The notes under the pieces were generated by a model. It was given only the letters and a program-made list of their open reading frames with translations, was not told where the DNA came from and did not search any database. Below, piece by piece: positions 53,703 to 63,707 of a stretch of DNA of 64,000 bases. The first letter of the stretch is position 1. Each line of letters opens with the position of its first letter. The stretch is from Halococcus qingdaonensis (GTDB lineage: Archaea; Halobacteriota; Halobacteria; Halobacteriales; Halococcaceae), in contig NZ_CP101943.1 in the NCBI RefSeq assembly GCF_024508235.1, forward strand, positions 372,001-436,000, read 5' to 3'. A program made the position numbers and the translations under genes.

Positions 53703-56084
53703 ATGCCATCCCTCCAGTCGACGCTCGACGACGAGGGGGTCGCCGACGAGCTGGCGGCGAGCCAGCGTTCGATCTCCATCGCCGAGTTCTTCGAGAAGAA
53801 CAAGCACATGCTCGGGTTCGACAGCGGGGCCCGAGGACTCGTCACCGCCGTCAAGGAGGCCGTCGACAACGCGCTCGACGCCGCCGAGGAAGCCGGCCAT
53901 CTCCCCGACATCTACATCGAGATCGAGGAGGTCGGCGACTACTACCGGCTCGTCGTCGAGGACAACGGACCCGGCATCACGAGCGAGGAACTTCCCAAAG
54001 TGTTCGGGAAGCTCCTCTACGGTTCCCGCTTTCACAAACGCGAACAGGCCCGCGGCCAGCAGGGGATCGGCATCTCGGCGGCGGTGCTCTACTCACAGCT
54101 CACCAGCGGTAAACCCGCGAAGATCACCAGCCGGACGCAGGGTGGCGAGGCGAAATACTTCGAGCTCATCATCGACACCGACTCGAACGAGCCCGAGGTC
54201 TCCGTCGACGAGACGACGACTTGGGATCGGACCCACGGCACGCGCATCGAACTGGAGATGGAGGCGAACATGCGCGCACGCGGCCAGCTCAGGGACTACG
54301 TGAAACACACAGCCGTCGTCAATCCCCACGCCCGCATCGAGCTCCGCGAGCCCAACGGCGAGTTCAAGGCCGAGCGCGCGACCGATCAGCTCCCCGCCGA
54401 GACCGAGGAGATCCGCCCCCATCCCCACGGCGTCGAGCTCGGCACGCTGCTCAAGATGCTCGAAGCGACCGACTCCTACAGCGTCTCGGGGTTCCTCCAG
54501 GAGGAGTTCACTCGCGTCGGCACGAAGACGGCGACGAACGTCATCGGGGCGTTCACCGACCGCCACTACGGCCGCGAGATGGCCTGGCGGACGCCGGCGA
54601 CCCACGAGGCGGACATCGAGGAAGCCGTCGCGGAGGCGGTGGTGAACAAGGGGCAAGACGCTACCGACGCGTTCGCCGGCCGCGTCGCCGACGCGATTCA
54701 CGAACACGACCGCCTCGCCCATCACGAACTCGCCGCGCTCGTCGAGCGCGCCGCCGCAGCGACGACAGACGAGACGGGGACGACGTTCGGCGACACGGTC
54801 CAGGAGAAGGCGGTCGCGGCGGCGTGGGCGATCGTCCGCGACGACCGGACGGCCGATTTCTACACGTTGGCCGACGAGGCGACGAGCACGCGCAAGGACG
54901 ACGGCGTCATCGAATCGTTCGCCGAACGGCTGGCGGCGAAGTTCGACGGCGAGGGTCGGGCGCGCGACCGACTGCGGCGGGAGACGCTCGAAGAGTACGT
55001 CGAGCGCGCCGCCGCGATGACCGCCGAACGCGAGGACGTCTCTTTCGGCGAGACCGCCCGCGAGAACGTCACGGACGCGCTCTGGAACGTCGCGCGGACG
55101 GTGCCCGACGATCCGCCGAACGTCACCGCCGTCGCCGACGATCGTGACACCGCGAGCGCCCTTCTGAGCGCGATGGCCGAGACGGACATCATCGCGCCGC
55201 CGACGGACTGTCTCTCGCCGATCACCGCGGATCTCGTGCGCTCGGGGCTCGAAAAGGAGTTCGACGCCGACTTCTACGCGTCGGCGACGCGCGACGCGGG
55301 CGTCCACGGCGGCGACCCGTTCATCGTCGAGGCCGGCATCGCCTACGGCGGCGACCTCCCCGCCGAAGGGAGCGTCGAACTGCTCCGCTTTGCGAACCGG
55401 GTTCCGCTGGTCTACCAGCGCGGGGCCTGTGCGACCACCGACGTTCTCAAGGGGATCGGCTGGCGCAACTACGGGCTCGACCAGCCCGGCGGCTCGGGCA
55501 TGCCCAACGGGCCGGCGGTGATCATGATCCACGTCGCCTCGACGAACGTGCCCTTCACGAGCGAGTCGAAGGACGCCATCGCCAACATCCCGGCGATCGA
55601 GGACGAGATCGAACTCGCCGTCCGCGAGGCCGCCCGCGAGCTGAAGAGCTATCTGAACAAGCGCCGCTCGATGCAACAGCGTCAGGAGAAACAGGACGTC
55701 CTCGGCTCGATTCTCCCCGAGATGGCCGACAAGCTCGCGACCGTCACCGAGCGCGAGGAGCTGAAGATCGACGACTCGCTCGCGCGCATCATGAACAACG
55801 TCCTCGTCGAGCGCCGCGTCGAGAACTCCCACGTGGAGCTCGTCGTCGAGAACAACAGCGGGACCAGCGAGTCGCCCGAGCTGACCGAGATCGTCTCGGC
55901 CGAACCCACGAGCGTCTCCGACGGCGCGCGCGTCGTCGAGATGGACGGCGAGTGGTTCATCAAGTGGTCGCCAGAGGTCGGCAGCGACGACGACAGCGTC
56001 CTGAAGTACGAACTCGCCGACGAGAGCGACTACGATCTCGACGTGACCGGTATCGAGAACGCGAAACTCACCGTCAACACATAG
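53703..56084 (+). CDS. top6B: DNA topoisomerase VI subunit B
   Basis: 793 residues; crenarchaeal subunits are near 530, so this is a long haloarchaeal form. GHKL ATPase: [48 protein letters not shown]; helix-two-turn-helix, then an insert (about 290-500) before the transducer domain. Inside the insert two about 40-residue units (342-381 and 428-467) repeat VERAAA and FG-T. The C-terminus has an Ig-like extension. Top6 relaxes and decatenates DNA using ATP. Gene pair top6B-top6A with 10 bases between. ATG 53703 gives the MPSLQSTL start. Confidence 0.95.
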   Translation: MPSLQSTLDDEGVADELAASQRSISIAEFFEKNKHMLGFDSGARGLVTAVKEAVDNALDAAEEAGHLPDIYIEIEEVGDYYRLVVEDNGPGITSEELPKVFGKLLYGSRFHKREQARGQQGIGISAAVLYSQLTSGKPAKITSRTQGGEAKYFELIIDTDSNEPEVSVDETTTWDRTHGTRIELEMEANMRARGQLRDYVKHTAVVNPHARIELREPNGEFKAERATDQLPAETEEIRPHPHGVELGTLLKMLEATDSYSVSGFLQEEFTRVGTKTATNVIGAFTDRHYGREMAWRTPATHEADIEEAVAEAVVNKGQDATDAFAGRVADAIHEHDRLAHHELAALVERAAAATTDETGTTFGDTVQEKAVAAAWAIVRDDRTADFYTLADEATSTRKDDGVIESFAERLAAKFDGEGRARDRLRRETLEEYVERAAAMTAEREDVSFGETARENVTDALWNVARTVPDDPPNVTAVADDRDTASALLSAMAETDIIAPPTDCLSPITADLVRSGLEKEFDADFYASATRDAGVHGGDPFIVEAGIAYGGDLPAEGSVELLRFANRVPLVYQRGACATTDVLKGIGWRNYGLDQPGGSGMPNGPAVIMIHVASTNVPFTSESKDAIANIPAIEDEIELAVREAARELKSYLNKRRSMQQRQEKQDVLGSILPEMADKLATVTEREELKIDDSLARIMNNVLVERRVENSHVELVVENNSGTSESPELTEIVSAEPTSVSDGARVVEMDGEWFIKWSPEVGSDDDSVLKYELADESDYDLDVTGIENAKLTVNT

Positions 56085-56094
56085 CTGCACCACA

Positions 56095-57195
56095 ATGAGC
56101 ACCGACAGATCCGACAGCGACGACTCGGCGCGCGAGCGACTCATCGAGCTCGCGGCCGACTTCTACGACCAGTTCGCCGCCGGCCAGATCCCCGAGATGG
56201 AGCTGCCGACGCGGACGAAATCCAACATCGAGTACGACGAGAACAGTGACGTCTGGGTCTACGGCGACCGCACGAGCACGCGCAGCGCGAACTCGGTTCG
56301 CGGCGCGCGCAAACTGCTGAAGGCGATCTACACGATCGACTTCCTCGCCGACCAGCTCGGCGAAGACCGTTCGTCGACCCTGCGTGAGCTCTACTATCTC
56401 TCGGAGAGCTGGGACAACGAGGAGGCGCAGTTCTCGGATCAGGACGAATCGAACCAGCTCGTCGAGGACCTCGAAATCGTCTCGGAGGTGACCCGCGAGG
56501 ACTTCCACATGCGCCCGGAGGAGTCGGGCGCGACGCTGATGGGGCCGCTCTACCTCCGCGAGCAAACCAGACGTGGCGAGCGCGAGATCCACTGCCAGAA
56601 GGACGTCGGCGAGGGTGGCTACCAGATCCCGAACAACCCGGACACGATCGAGTTCCTCGATCACGACGCCGAGTTCATCCTCTGTGTCGAGACGGGTGGG
56701 ATGCGCGACAGGCTCGTCGAAAACGGGTTCGACGACGACTACGGTACGATCGTCGTCCACCTGAAGGGCCAGCCCGCCCGCGCGACCCGGCGAATCACCA
56801 AGCGCCTTCACGACGAGCTCGACCTTCCCGTGGTGGTGTTCACTGACGGCGACCCGTGGTCCTACCGGATCTACGGCTCGGTTGCCTACGGCTCGATCAA
56901 GTCGGCCCATCTCTCGGACTATCTCGCCACGCCCGAAGCGCGATTCATCGGGATTCAGCCGACCGACATCGTCGAGTACGACCTGCCGACCGACCCGCTC
57001 GCGGATTCGGACATCAACGCTCTCGAAAGCGAACTCAGCGATCCCCGCTTCCAGACCGACTACTGGCGCGAGCAGATCGAACTCCAGCTCGACATCGAGA
57101 AGAAGGCCGAACAGCAGGCGCTCGCCTCCCGAGGGCTGGACTTCGTCACCGACACGTATCTCCCGGAACGGCTGACCGAGATGGGCGTGCTGTAA
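56095..57195 (+). CDS. top6A: DNA topoisomerase VI subunit A (Spo11-like)
   Basis: 366 residues. A CAP-like winged-helix domain holds the catalytic Tyr pair region [14 protein letters not shown] (Tyr100/101), and the TOPRIM domain holds a Glu in [10 protein letters not shown] and the metal-binding FTDGDPW (Asp251, Asp253). It cleaves DNA with two-base 5' overhangs, in an A2B2 enzyme with top6B. Acidic ten-residue N-terminus of no known role. Followed by a toxin-antitoxin pair. Confidence 0.97.
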   Translation: MSTDRSDSDDSARERLIELAADFYDQFAAGQIPEMELPTRTKSNIEYDENSDVWVYGDRTSTRSANSVRGARKLLKAIYTIDFLADQLGEDRSSTLRELYYLSESWDNEEAQFSDQDESNQLVEDLEIVSEVTREDFHMRPEESGATLMGPLYLREQTRRGEREIHCQKDVGEGGYQIPNNPDTIEFLDHDAEFILCVETGGMRDRLVENGFDDDYGTIVVHLKGQPARATRRITKRLHDELDLPVVVFTDGDPWSYRIYGSVAYGSIKSAHLSDYLATPEARFIGIQPTDIVEYDLPTDPLADSDINALESELSDPRFQTDYWREQIELQLDIEKKAEQQALASRGLDFVTDTYLPERLTEMGVL

Positions 57196-57256
57196 CGGGC
57201 GAACCAACGGGGCGTCGAGCCCGGAGGCTTATCTCCCGGGAGCGACGAAAGGAGAC

Positions 57257-57535
57257 ATGGCCGAGATCGTGAAGACCGAGGGGGTGCTCGGTGGTAAGGC
57301 CCGCCTCGATGGGCGACGGATCGCGGTGCTCGACATCGCCGAGCGAGTGCTCGACCACGGTCGGACGCCCGAACACGTCGTCGATCAGCTCGACATCACG
57401 CCCGCGGAAGTGTACGCCGCGCTCGCGTACTACTACGAGCACATCGACGAGATGAACGCCGCGCGCGAGCGCCGACGCGAGCGCGACGAATGGCTGCGCC
57501 GCGAGTCGAAAGCACCCGAAACAATCGAGCAGTGA
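57257..57535 (+). CDS. DUF433-family antitoxin (VapB-like)
   Basis: 92 residues. EGVLGGKARLDGRRIAVLDIAERVLDHGRTPEHVVDQLDITPAEVYAALAYYYEH is the DUF433 fold, a winged HTH-like antitoxin. Its stop is three bases before the DUF5615 gene, the standard order of this toxin-antitoxin type. Antitoxins of this type bind the toxin and their own promoter. A promoter-like GGCTTATCTCC lies at about 57226-57236. The charged C-terminus (RERRRERDEWLRRES) probably wraps the toxin. Confidence 0.85.
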   Translation: MAEIVKTEGVLGGKARLDGRRIAVLDIAERVLDHGRTPEHVVDQLDITPAEVYAALAYYYEHIDEMNAARERRRERDEWLRRESKAPETIEQ

Positions 57536-57538
57536 CGA

Positions 57539-57877
57539 ATGGGTCTCTCCTTTCGCGCCGACGAACACGTCGATAGCGCGATCGTCACGGCACTCGAAGC
57601 CGAAGGGTATACCGTCGAGACAGTGGGCGAAGAGTACGAGCGAGGGCTCGCCGACGAAGCTCATCTCTTGGAGTGTCGCCAGCGGGGACGAATCATCCTG
57701 ACGAACGATGACGATTTCGCCGTATTGGGTCGTGAGATGGAACACGCCGGGATTGTCAGATATAGCAACCAGGGCCGATCGCCGGGCGAGTTCGTCCGGG
57801 CAATCAGGTGCATCGACACGCATCTCTCCACCCGGGAGATGACCGATCACGTCGAGTGGCTGGGTCAATGGCTCTGA
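57539..57877 (+). CDS. DUF5615-family PIN-like toxin
   Basis: 112 residues. PIN-like ribonuclease core: FRADEHVDSAIVTALEAEGYTVE with the first Asp/Glu, DEAHLLECRQRGRIILTNDDDFAVLG with the central acidic cluster, and a third acidic position in the HVEWL tail. The Mut7-C-like, metal-dependent RNase activity is presumed from the family. It follows the DUF433 antitoxin by three bases; the pair is 61 bases from top6A, so it may use an own promoter. Confidence 0.85.
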   Translation: MGLSFRADEHVDSAIVTALEAEGYTVETVGEEYERGLADEAHLLECRQRGRIILTNDDDFAVLGREMEHAGIVRYSNQGRSPGEFVRAIRCIDTHLSTREMTDHVEWLGQWL

Positions 57878-57991
57878 CGGGCCGACACGGCGCGAGCCGA
57901 CCATCGGCTCGATAATCGAGAGATAGTAGTCGAGGGTCTATCGTTTCCCTCAGCCGCGAAGTTAAAGTCGTTCGCTCGCACACGGCGAGGC

Positions 57992-59515
57992 ATGTCTGGC
58001 TCGGATCTCGCGGGGCGGGTCGAGGACGTGCTCGCCGTCGACGACGAGGAGTTCCACGCTCGTGCCGAGGACGAAGCCGAGGTGATCAAGCGCGAACTCG
58101 ACGCCGGCACGTTCGACAACCCGCAGGCGATCATCGGGCTCGAATACGAGTTCTATGGGGTGGATCGCGAGACGAGCGCGCTGGCGCGGGTGCCGCGCCG
58201 CCTGCTCGAATATATCGGCTTCGAGAAAGAACTCGGGCTGCACAATGCCGAGATGCGCACGAGCCCGCAGCCGCTGAATCCACACGGGCTCGCCGCCCAG
58301 GAGGCCGAAGTCAGCGCCCGCCTCCGCACGGCTCTCGACTGCGTCGCATCAGCGGACCTGCGGCTCGTCAGCGACGGCATGTGGACGATCCCCTCGGAGG
58401 GCGAGCAGGCACGCGACTATCTCACCGGCTCGATCACTGACCGCGAGGTGCGCATCGCCTCGAACATGAGCGACTCGGTCCGCTATCACGCGATGGCCAA
58501 CACCGCCGGCGCGGACGCGGTCGGGATGAACGTCGACGCGCCGCACGTCTCGCTGTCGGCGAATACGGTGATGCCAGAGAGCCTGATCACCTCGATCCAG
58601 CCCCACTATCAGGTCGCCCACGCCGCTGATCTGCCCGAGTATTTCACCTACGCGCTGCGGATCGCGGGACCGCTGCTCGCCCTCGGCGTCAACTCGCCGT
58701 TTTTCCCACCGAGTCTCTACGACGATGCAGCCCCCGAAGCGATCCTCGACGACGGCTGGATGAGCCACCGCATCCACGTCTTCGAGGCCATTCTCAACCC
58801 CGACGGTGGCACCGGGAAGGTCCGCTTCCCCCACGACTTCGATTCGGCCGAGGAGGCCGTCGATCGCATCGCAGCCGACGACACGATCGTGCCGATGCCG
58901 ATCGAGGAGTCGAACCGCTTCGACGACGCCTTCGCCACTTTCCGTCAGAAACACGGCACCTACTGGCGCTGGGTGCGACCGGTCTTCGAGGGTGCGAGCA
59001 AGTCCTCGGCGAACGCCCGCATCGAGTTCCGGCCGATCGGTGGCCAGCCCACGGTGCGAGACACCATCGCTTTCCAGGCGATCTTCGCGGGCCTGATGGA
59101 GAGTCTGACCCGGCGCGAGCATCCGGTGGCGAACCTCGACTGGCAGGACGCCCACGGCAACTTTTACGCGGCGATGCACGACGGGCTCGACGCCGATCTC
59201 GTCTGGATCACCAACGACGGCCGCGAGACGCGCTCGTACGACGAGCTCTATTCCGACCTCTTCGCCCACGCGAAGGACGGGCTCGAATCGCGCGGCCTCT
59301 CCGAGAGCGAGGCCGCCAAATATCTCTGGCCGCTGCGCCAGCGCGCCCGCCACGAAGTGACGCCGGCGCGCTGGAAACGCCACGAGGTCAGAGAGCGCCT
59401 CGACGACGGCGACGACTTCGAGGCGGCCGTCCACGGCATGCAGCGGGCGTACATCGACCGCCAGTCGGAGACGATCATCGGCGACAGCAGCTTCGCCGAC
59501 TGGCTCGCCGACTGA
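57992..59515 (+). CDS. GCS2-family glutamate-cysteine ligase-like enzyme
   Basis: 507 residues. The conserved Mg/ATP core of the carboxylate-amine ligase family is visible: GLEYEFYGVD (Glu-x-Glu), LHNAEMRTSPQPLN, MNVDAPHVSLSANTVMPES, and SSANARIEFRPIGGQPTVRDT near the middle. Haloarchaea use gamma-glutamylcysteine as main thiol, and gshA of this superfamily makes it; this gene is longer than the Halobacterium gshA that I recall, so it may serve another amide ligation. Long C-terminal helical part (about 400-507). Stand-alone gene. Confidence 0.85.
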   Translation: MSGSDLAGRVEDVLAVDDEEFHARAEDEAEVIKRELDAGTFDNPQAIIGLEYEFYGVDRETSALARVPRRLLEYIGFEKELGLHNAEMRTSPQPLNPHGLAAQEAEVSARLRTALDCVASADLRLVSDGMWTIPSEGEQARDYLTGSITDREVRIASNMSDSVRYHAMANTAGADAVGMNVDAPHVSLSANTVMPESLITSIQPHYQVAHAADLPEYFTYALRIAGPLLALGVNSPFFPPSLYDDAAPEAILDDGWMSHRIHVFEAILNPDGGTGKVRFPHDFDSAEEAVDRIAADDTIVPMPIEESNRFDDAFATFRQKHGTYWRWVRPVFEGASKSSANARIEFRPIGGQPTVRDTIAFQAIFAGLMESLTRREHPVANLDWQDAHGNFYAAMHDGLDADLVWITNDGRETRSYDELYSDLFAHAKDGLESRGLSESEAAKYLWPLRQRARHEVTPARWKRHEVRERLDDGDDFEAAVHGMQRAYIDRQSETIIGDSSFADWLAD

Positions 59516-59564
59516 TCGTCCAGACGAGTTCTTGTGGAAGTGGGAAAGAGACGACCGATGTCGG

Positions 59565-59999
59565 TCAGCGAACGACCGTCACCGGCACCGGCGCGCGCCG
59601 GACGACGGTTTCGGCGACGCTGCCGAGGACGATCCGTGAGACGCCGTCGCGGCCGTGGCTCCCCATCACGATCGCGTCGATGGGGTTCCCCTCGGCGAAC
59701 GCGGCGATGGCACGGGCGGGCCGACCGACGGTCGTCTCGGTCTCGATCTCGCGGTCGCCGACGCGTTCGCTGGCACGCTCGAACAGAGCCTCGGCGCGCT
59801 GTTCGGCGGCCTCGTACCACTCCTCGCCGTAGCCCACGTCGGCGATCTGCGCGCCCGCGCTCACGCCGGCGGTGCCCCCGACGGGGTTGATGACGTAGAG
59901 CAGCGTGAGCGCTGCCTCGGGATGCTCGGTCGTGGCGTGGTCGAGCGCGGTCCACGCCTGCTCGGAGCCGTCGATCGGGACGAGCAGCCGTTTCGTCAT
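59565..59999 (-). CDS. Universal stress protein (UspA family)
   Basis: 144 residues. ATP-type UspA signs: MTKRLLVPIDGSEQAWTALDHA at the start and the phosphate-binding end IVMGSHGRDGVSRIVLGSVAETVVRRAPVPV, with GxxG and Ser contacts. The internal segment with ADVGYGEEWYEAAEQRAEALFERA is the usual helix. Halophilic archaea carry many copies; each is a soluble dimer involved in stress physiology. The start at 59999 is the only family-like one; the longer frame continues beyond it into the convergent gene. Confidence 0.92.
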   Translation of the reverse strand: MTKRLLVPIDGSEQAWTALDHATTEHPEAALTLLYVINPVGGTAGVSAGAQIADVGYGEEWYEAAEQRAEALFERASERVGDREIETETTVGRPARAIAAFAEGNPIDAIVMGSHGRDGVSRIVLGSVAETVVRRAPVPVTVVR

Positions 60000-60086
60000 G
60001 TGAAAAAGTACCACGGGTGAGTTGTTAAGTGCTCCGCCGCGGGCGGCGAACACCGAGGTTTTGGTCGCCGGGCGGGTAGCGACGGT

Positions 60087-60428
60087 ATGCTCCTGATTCG
60101 GGGCCGTGCCGGCGGGACGGCACTCACCGGCACGCTCTACGAGCGCGGGGAGACCGCCCCCTCCTTCAGCGGCGCACCCGACGAGGACGCGCCGTACGTC
60201 TGGGTCTGCGATTCCTTCTACGAGGTCGAATCCGGCGGCCAGCGCCAGCAGATCGACGGCGCGACCGTGAACGTCGCCTTCGAGTCGCCCGTCGCCCACG
60301 GCTTCGAGACGCGCGAACAGGCCATCGAAGGCGCGAAAGAACATCTCCGGACACAGTTCGCTCGCGTCGGCGTCGCCGAATCGGACGTCGATATCGAGAT
60401 GCAGAAGACCGATTCGGCGGCCGAGTGA
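60087..60428 (+). CDS. Small conserved haloarchaeal protein
   Basis: 113 residues, MLLIRGRAGGTALTGTLYERGETAPSFSGAPDEDAPYVWVCDSFYEVESGG onward. Acidic, mainly beta, with a helical C-terminus (REQAIEGAKEHLRTQFARVGV). No catalytic motif. It may correspond to one of the short haloarchaeal DUF families, which I cannot name with confidence. Divergent from the UspA gene; the next 50 bases begin an AT-rich stretch. Confidence 0.7.
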   Translation: MLLIRGRAGGTALTGTLYERGETAPSFSGAPDEDAPYVWVCDSFYEVESGGQRQQIDGATVNVAFESPVAHGFETREQAIEGAKEHLRTQFARVGVAESDVDIEMQKTDSAAE

Positions 60429-60478
60429 GGCACCAAATACGAAAAAATGCCAATATTATACAAGAGAAGAATATGCGC

Positions 60479-61096
60479 TTATGAATTGTTGCTATCGCTC
60501 TGTATATCTTTTATCGCTCTCTCAATTTTCTCAATTTCTTCCTCTGCATTTTCGTCTGTGACCGTTTCATCATCGAAATATTCTGTCGCAGGACTATCGA
60601 TTGCGAGTTTCAGTACACCATGTGCGTTCCGGAACGCCTCCTCATACTGCTCTTCATCGTAACTGACATCTGCCCATGTTGAACCAGAAATTTCCGACAT
60701 TCGCTCACAAACGTTGATTGATTGCCATATAAAACGTGAGATTATTGCTGATTCTGGGGCAGTAAGATAGATTTGTGCCTTCGTATGTGCTTCCTGAGCA
60801 GCGTTAATACGGGACATGACATTGTCTTTTTCGTCTCGAAATTTCGGCACCATCTCTTCCACATCAAAATGTTCTGTTGAATAGCCAGAGGTGGCACTAC
60901 GAAGATGAACGATTTTTTGATGCAAATCGATTAGTGTATCCACTTTGTACTGTAAGTAAAACTCTGATCTTTTACGTTCTGTACGTTCAGATTCCATAAT
61001 TCTAGCTTTTCTGATGCTGGCAAGACCTTGGATAGCTGCACCAATAGCAGTACCAATAATTCCAATTACACCGGTGAGAATAGCTATGTCAACCAT
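60479..61096 (-). CDS. AT-rich ORF: membrane-anchored coiled protein, likely foreign
   Basis: 205 residues from ATG 61096 (GTG 61111 also possible). One hydrophobic helix at about 3-25 (ILTGVIGIIGTAIGAAIQG) anchors it, then about 160 residues of mostly charged helix (KARIMESERTERKRSEFYLQ) and an acidic tail with many Glu/Asp/Ile. Codon choice and base composition differ strongly from every neighbour (many AT-ending codons), and the flanking non-coding bases (60430-60478 and 61097-61250) are also AT-rich. No motif recognised. Signs of transfer or a domesticated mobile-element gene. Confidence 0.6.
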   Translation of the reverse strand: MVDIAILTGVIGIIGTAIGAAIQGLASIRKARIMESERTERKRSEFYLQYKVDTLIDLHQKIVHLRSATSGYSTEHFDVEEMVPKFRDEKDNVMSRINAAQEAHTKAQIYLTAPESAIISRFIWQSINVCERMSEISGSTWADVSYDEEQYEEAFRNAHGVLKLAIDSPATEYFDDETVTDENAEEEIEKIERAIKDIQSDSNNS

Positions 61097-61280
61097 ATAT
61101 TCAGCAATCACTATTGTACAGGATTTAAACCTAACACATTCTTTGCAACGCTCATCACAGAATATACTGAAATAACCATGAATGAGTCATGTTCTATTTA
61201 CGTTTTTTCGGAACCACATTGATGACTTAGCAACTAGCGAGTGCGAAGGGTAGTTACGCATCGCTGGCGAAAATCGGGGT

Positions 61281-62801
61281 ATGCAGGCGGCACTCGTCGT
61301 GCTCGACGGCTGGGGACTCAGCGACCACGACCGACTCGACGCGGTCCATGAGGCCGACACGCCGACGATGGACGAGCTCACCGACCGCGGCGCGAGCGGC
61401 ACCCTCGACACCTCGGGACGGGCGGTCGGCCTCCCGGCGGGCCAGATGGGAAACAGCGAGGTCGGCCACCTCACGATCGGCGCGGGCCGGGTCATCGACC
61501 AGAGCTACACCCGCATCACGCGGGCGGTCGAGAACGGCGAACTCGTCGAGAACGAGGCCATCGAGGAGGCGTTCGCCCACGCGGAGGCGAACGACGGGCG
61601 CGTCCACCTGATGGGACTGGTGAGCGACGGCGGCGTTCACTCCGACCAGCGCCATCTCCACGCACTCGTCGAGATCGCCGCCGAGCGGGGCGTCGAGGCG
61701 ATCACACACGCCTTCACCGACGGGCGGGACACACCCCCCAAAAGCGCCGTCGAGTATCTCACGGATCTGGAGGGTGTGATCGAGCGGTGCGGGACGGGCG
61801 ACGTGGCCACCGTCTCGGGGCGCTACTACGCGATGGATCGTGACGAGAACTGGGCGCGCACGAGACGGGCCTACGACGCCATCGTCGAGCGCGAGGCCGA
61901 TCACACGGCCGAGACGGCCGTCGAAGCGGTCGAAGAGTCCTACGAACGTGGTGACACCGACGAGTTCGTCGAGCCGACGCTGATCGAGGGTACAGCGCAG
62001 CGCATGGTTCGAGACGGCGACAGCATCCTCTTCTTCAACTTCCGTGCCGATCGCGCGCGCCAACTCGTCCGCATGCTCACCGATACGCGGCCGGAGTGGG
62101 ACGACGGGACGACCCCGCCCGCAATCGAACTCATGACGATGACGGAGTACGACGAGACCTTCTCGTTCCCGGTCGCGTTCGCACCCCACGAACCCGCCGA
62201 CACGCTCGGTGAGGTGCTCGCAGCACGCGGGAAGACCCAACTGCGAATCGCCGAATCCGAGAAGTATCCCCACGTGACATACTTCCTGAACGGCGGGCGC
62301 GAGGTCGAGTTCGACGGCGAGCACCGGGAGATCGTCGCGAGTCCAGACGTACCGACCTACGACCAGCAGCCCGAGATGAGCGCCGTCGAAGTGACCAACA
62401 CGGCCATCGGCGTCATCGAATCGGAGGATCCGGACGTGCTCGTACTCAACTACGCGAACGCCGACATGGTGGGCCACACGGGCGATTTCCTGGCGGCCGT
62501 CGAAGCCGTCGAGACCGTCGACACACAGCTAGCCAGACTGGTCAACACCTGCCGCGAGGCGGGGGCCGACGTGCTCGTGACCGCCGACCACGGCAACGCC
62601 GACGACATGGGGACGCCCGACGATCCGGACACGACGCACACGACCAACCCCGTGCCGATCGTCTTCCTCGCCGCCGACGGCAGCGACGGCGGGAAACGCA
62701 TCAGGGACGGCGGCGAACTGTCTGATCTCGCACCGACCGTGCTCGAACGCTGTGGGATCGAGGTTCCCGACGCGATGACCGGCCGCTTACTGCTCGACTG
62801 A
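61281..62801 (+). CDS. gpmI: 2,3-bisphosphoglycerate-independent phosphoglycerate mutase
   Basis: 506 residues. Alkaline-phosphatase-fold metal residues: LDGWGLS (first Asp), catalytic Ser59 in GQMGNSEVGHLTIGAGR, HSDQRHLHALVE, DGRDTPP, FNFRADRARQL, YANADMVGHTGD (Asp/His) and TADHGNADDM with late HTTNPVP. It interconverts 3- and 2-phosphoglycerate in the cytoplasm. The gene starts just after the AT-rich island and is divergent from the foreign ORF; nadC converges on its end. Confidence 0.96.
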   Translation: MQAALVVLDGWGLSDHDRLDAVHEADTPTMDELTDRGASGTLDTSGRAVGLPAGQMGNSEVGHLTIGAGRVIDQSYTRITRAVENGELVENEAIEEAFAHAEANDGRVHLMGLVSDGGVHSDQRHLHALVEIAAERGVEAITHAFTDGRDTPPKSAVEYLTDLEGVIERCGTGDVATVSGRYYAMDRDENWARTRRAYDAIVEREADHTAETAVEAVEESYERGDTDEFVEPTLIEGTAQRMVRDGDSILFFNFRADRARQLVRMLTDTRPEWDDGTTPPAIELMTMTEYDETFSFPVAFAPHEPADTLGEVLAARGKTQLRIAESEKYPHVTYFLNGGREVEFDGEHREIVASPDVPTYDQQPEMSAVEVTNTAIGVIESEDPDVLVLNYANADMVGHTGDFLAAVEAVETVDTQLARLVNTCREAGADVLVTADHGNADDMGTPDDPDTTHTTNPVPIVFLAADGSDGGKRIRDGGELSDLAPTVLERCGIEVPDAMTGRLLLD

Positions 62802-62846
62802 AGCCTGCCCGCCCCCTTCCCCCGCTCGGCGGAGTCTCCCCGGGCT

Positions 62847-63707
62847 TCAGCCCGTCCGAAACGAATAGTCGAGCGCCGGGGCCGAGTGGGTGAGTGAACC
62901 GAGTGAAACGACATCGACGCCGGTGGCGGCGTACTCGGGCACCGTCTCGATCGTGATGCCGCCGCTGGCCTCCGCGAGCGTGTCGTCGGATAGTTCCGCG
63001 ACACCCTCGGCGACCGCGTCCGGCGCGAGATTGTCGAACAGCACGATATCCGCGCCGGCATCGGCGGCCCGGCGACCGTCCGCGGGGCGTTCGACCTCGA
63101 CTTCGATCTTCGTGGCGAACGACGCGCGCTCGCGGAAGTGTGCGATGGCGCTCTCGAAGCCCATCTCGGCGATGTGGTTCTCCTTCACCATCACCATCTG
63201 CGAGCAGTCGAGACGGTGCGTGTCGCCGCCGCCCGCGACGATGGCACGCTTTTCGATTCCCCTGAGGCCGGGCGTCGTCTTGCGCGTACCGGCGATCCGT
63301 ACCCCGTCGCCGATCTCCCGGCTGTTCGCCGTTCGATCGTCCGGGGTTCGTCGGGCCGCGCTCGCCTCGCGGGCGGCGTCGACGGCCGCGCGTGTTCGTG
63401 TCGCGATTCCCGAAGCGTGACTCGCGACGTTGACCGCGACGCGCTCGCCGCGGAGAACGGCCCGCGCCGGTCCGTCGACCGCCAGCACTTGCTGGCCCGC
63501 CTCGACGCGATCGCCGGTGTCGACGAGAACTTCCGTCTCGACGTCGAGATGGTCGAAGACGGCCGCGGCGGTTTCGATACCCGCGGTGACGCCGTCCTCC
63601 GTGGCGATCAATCTCCCTGCGGTCTCGCCCGGCACGTGGTTTGTCACGTCGTGATGGCCGAGATCCTCGCGCAGCCAGCGCTCGATGCGACTGCGATCAA
63701 TCGGCAT
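62847..63707 (-). CDS. nadC: Nicotinate-nucleotide pyrophosphorylase (quinolinate phosphoribosyltransferase)
   Basis: 286 residues. Start IERWLREDLGHHDVT, then LRGERVAVNVASHASGIATRTR, TRKTTPGLRGIEKRAIVAGGGDTHRLDCSQMVMVKENHI, and ADIVLFDNLAPDAVAEGV with a C-terminal GGITIETVPEYAATGVDVVSLG, all NadC/type II phosphoribosyltransferase signatures. It makes nicotinate mononucleotide from quinolinate for NAD. It overlaps the upstream nadB gene by 11 bases, so the two are translated from one message. Confidence 0.95.
   Translation of the reverse strand: MPIDRSRIERWLREDLGHHDVTNHVPGETAGRLIATEDGVTAGIETAAAVFDHLDVETEVLVDTGDRVEAGQQVLAVDGPARAVLRGERVAVNVASHASGIATRTRAAVDAAREASAARRTPDDRTANSREIGDGVRIAGTRKTTPGLRGIEKRAIVAGGGDTHRLDCSQMVMVKENHIAEMGFESAIAHFRERASFATKIEVEVERPADGRRAADAGADIVLFDNLAPDAVAEGVAELSDDTLAEASGGITIETVPEYAATGVDVVSLGSLTHSAPALDYSFRTG

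Noticed and set aside
54093-56144. 683-codon ORF antisense to top6B
   Set aside because: Same effect; top6B has all its motifs and the antisense protein has low-complexity Val/Arg/Asp composition.
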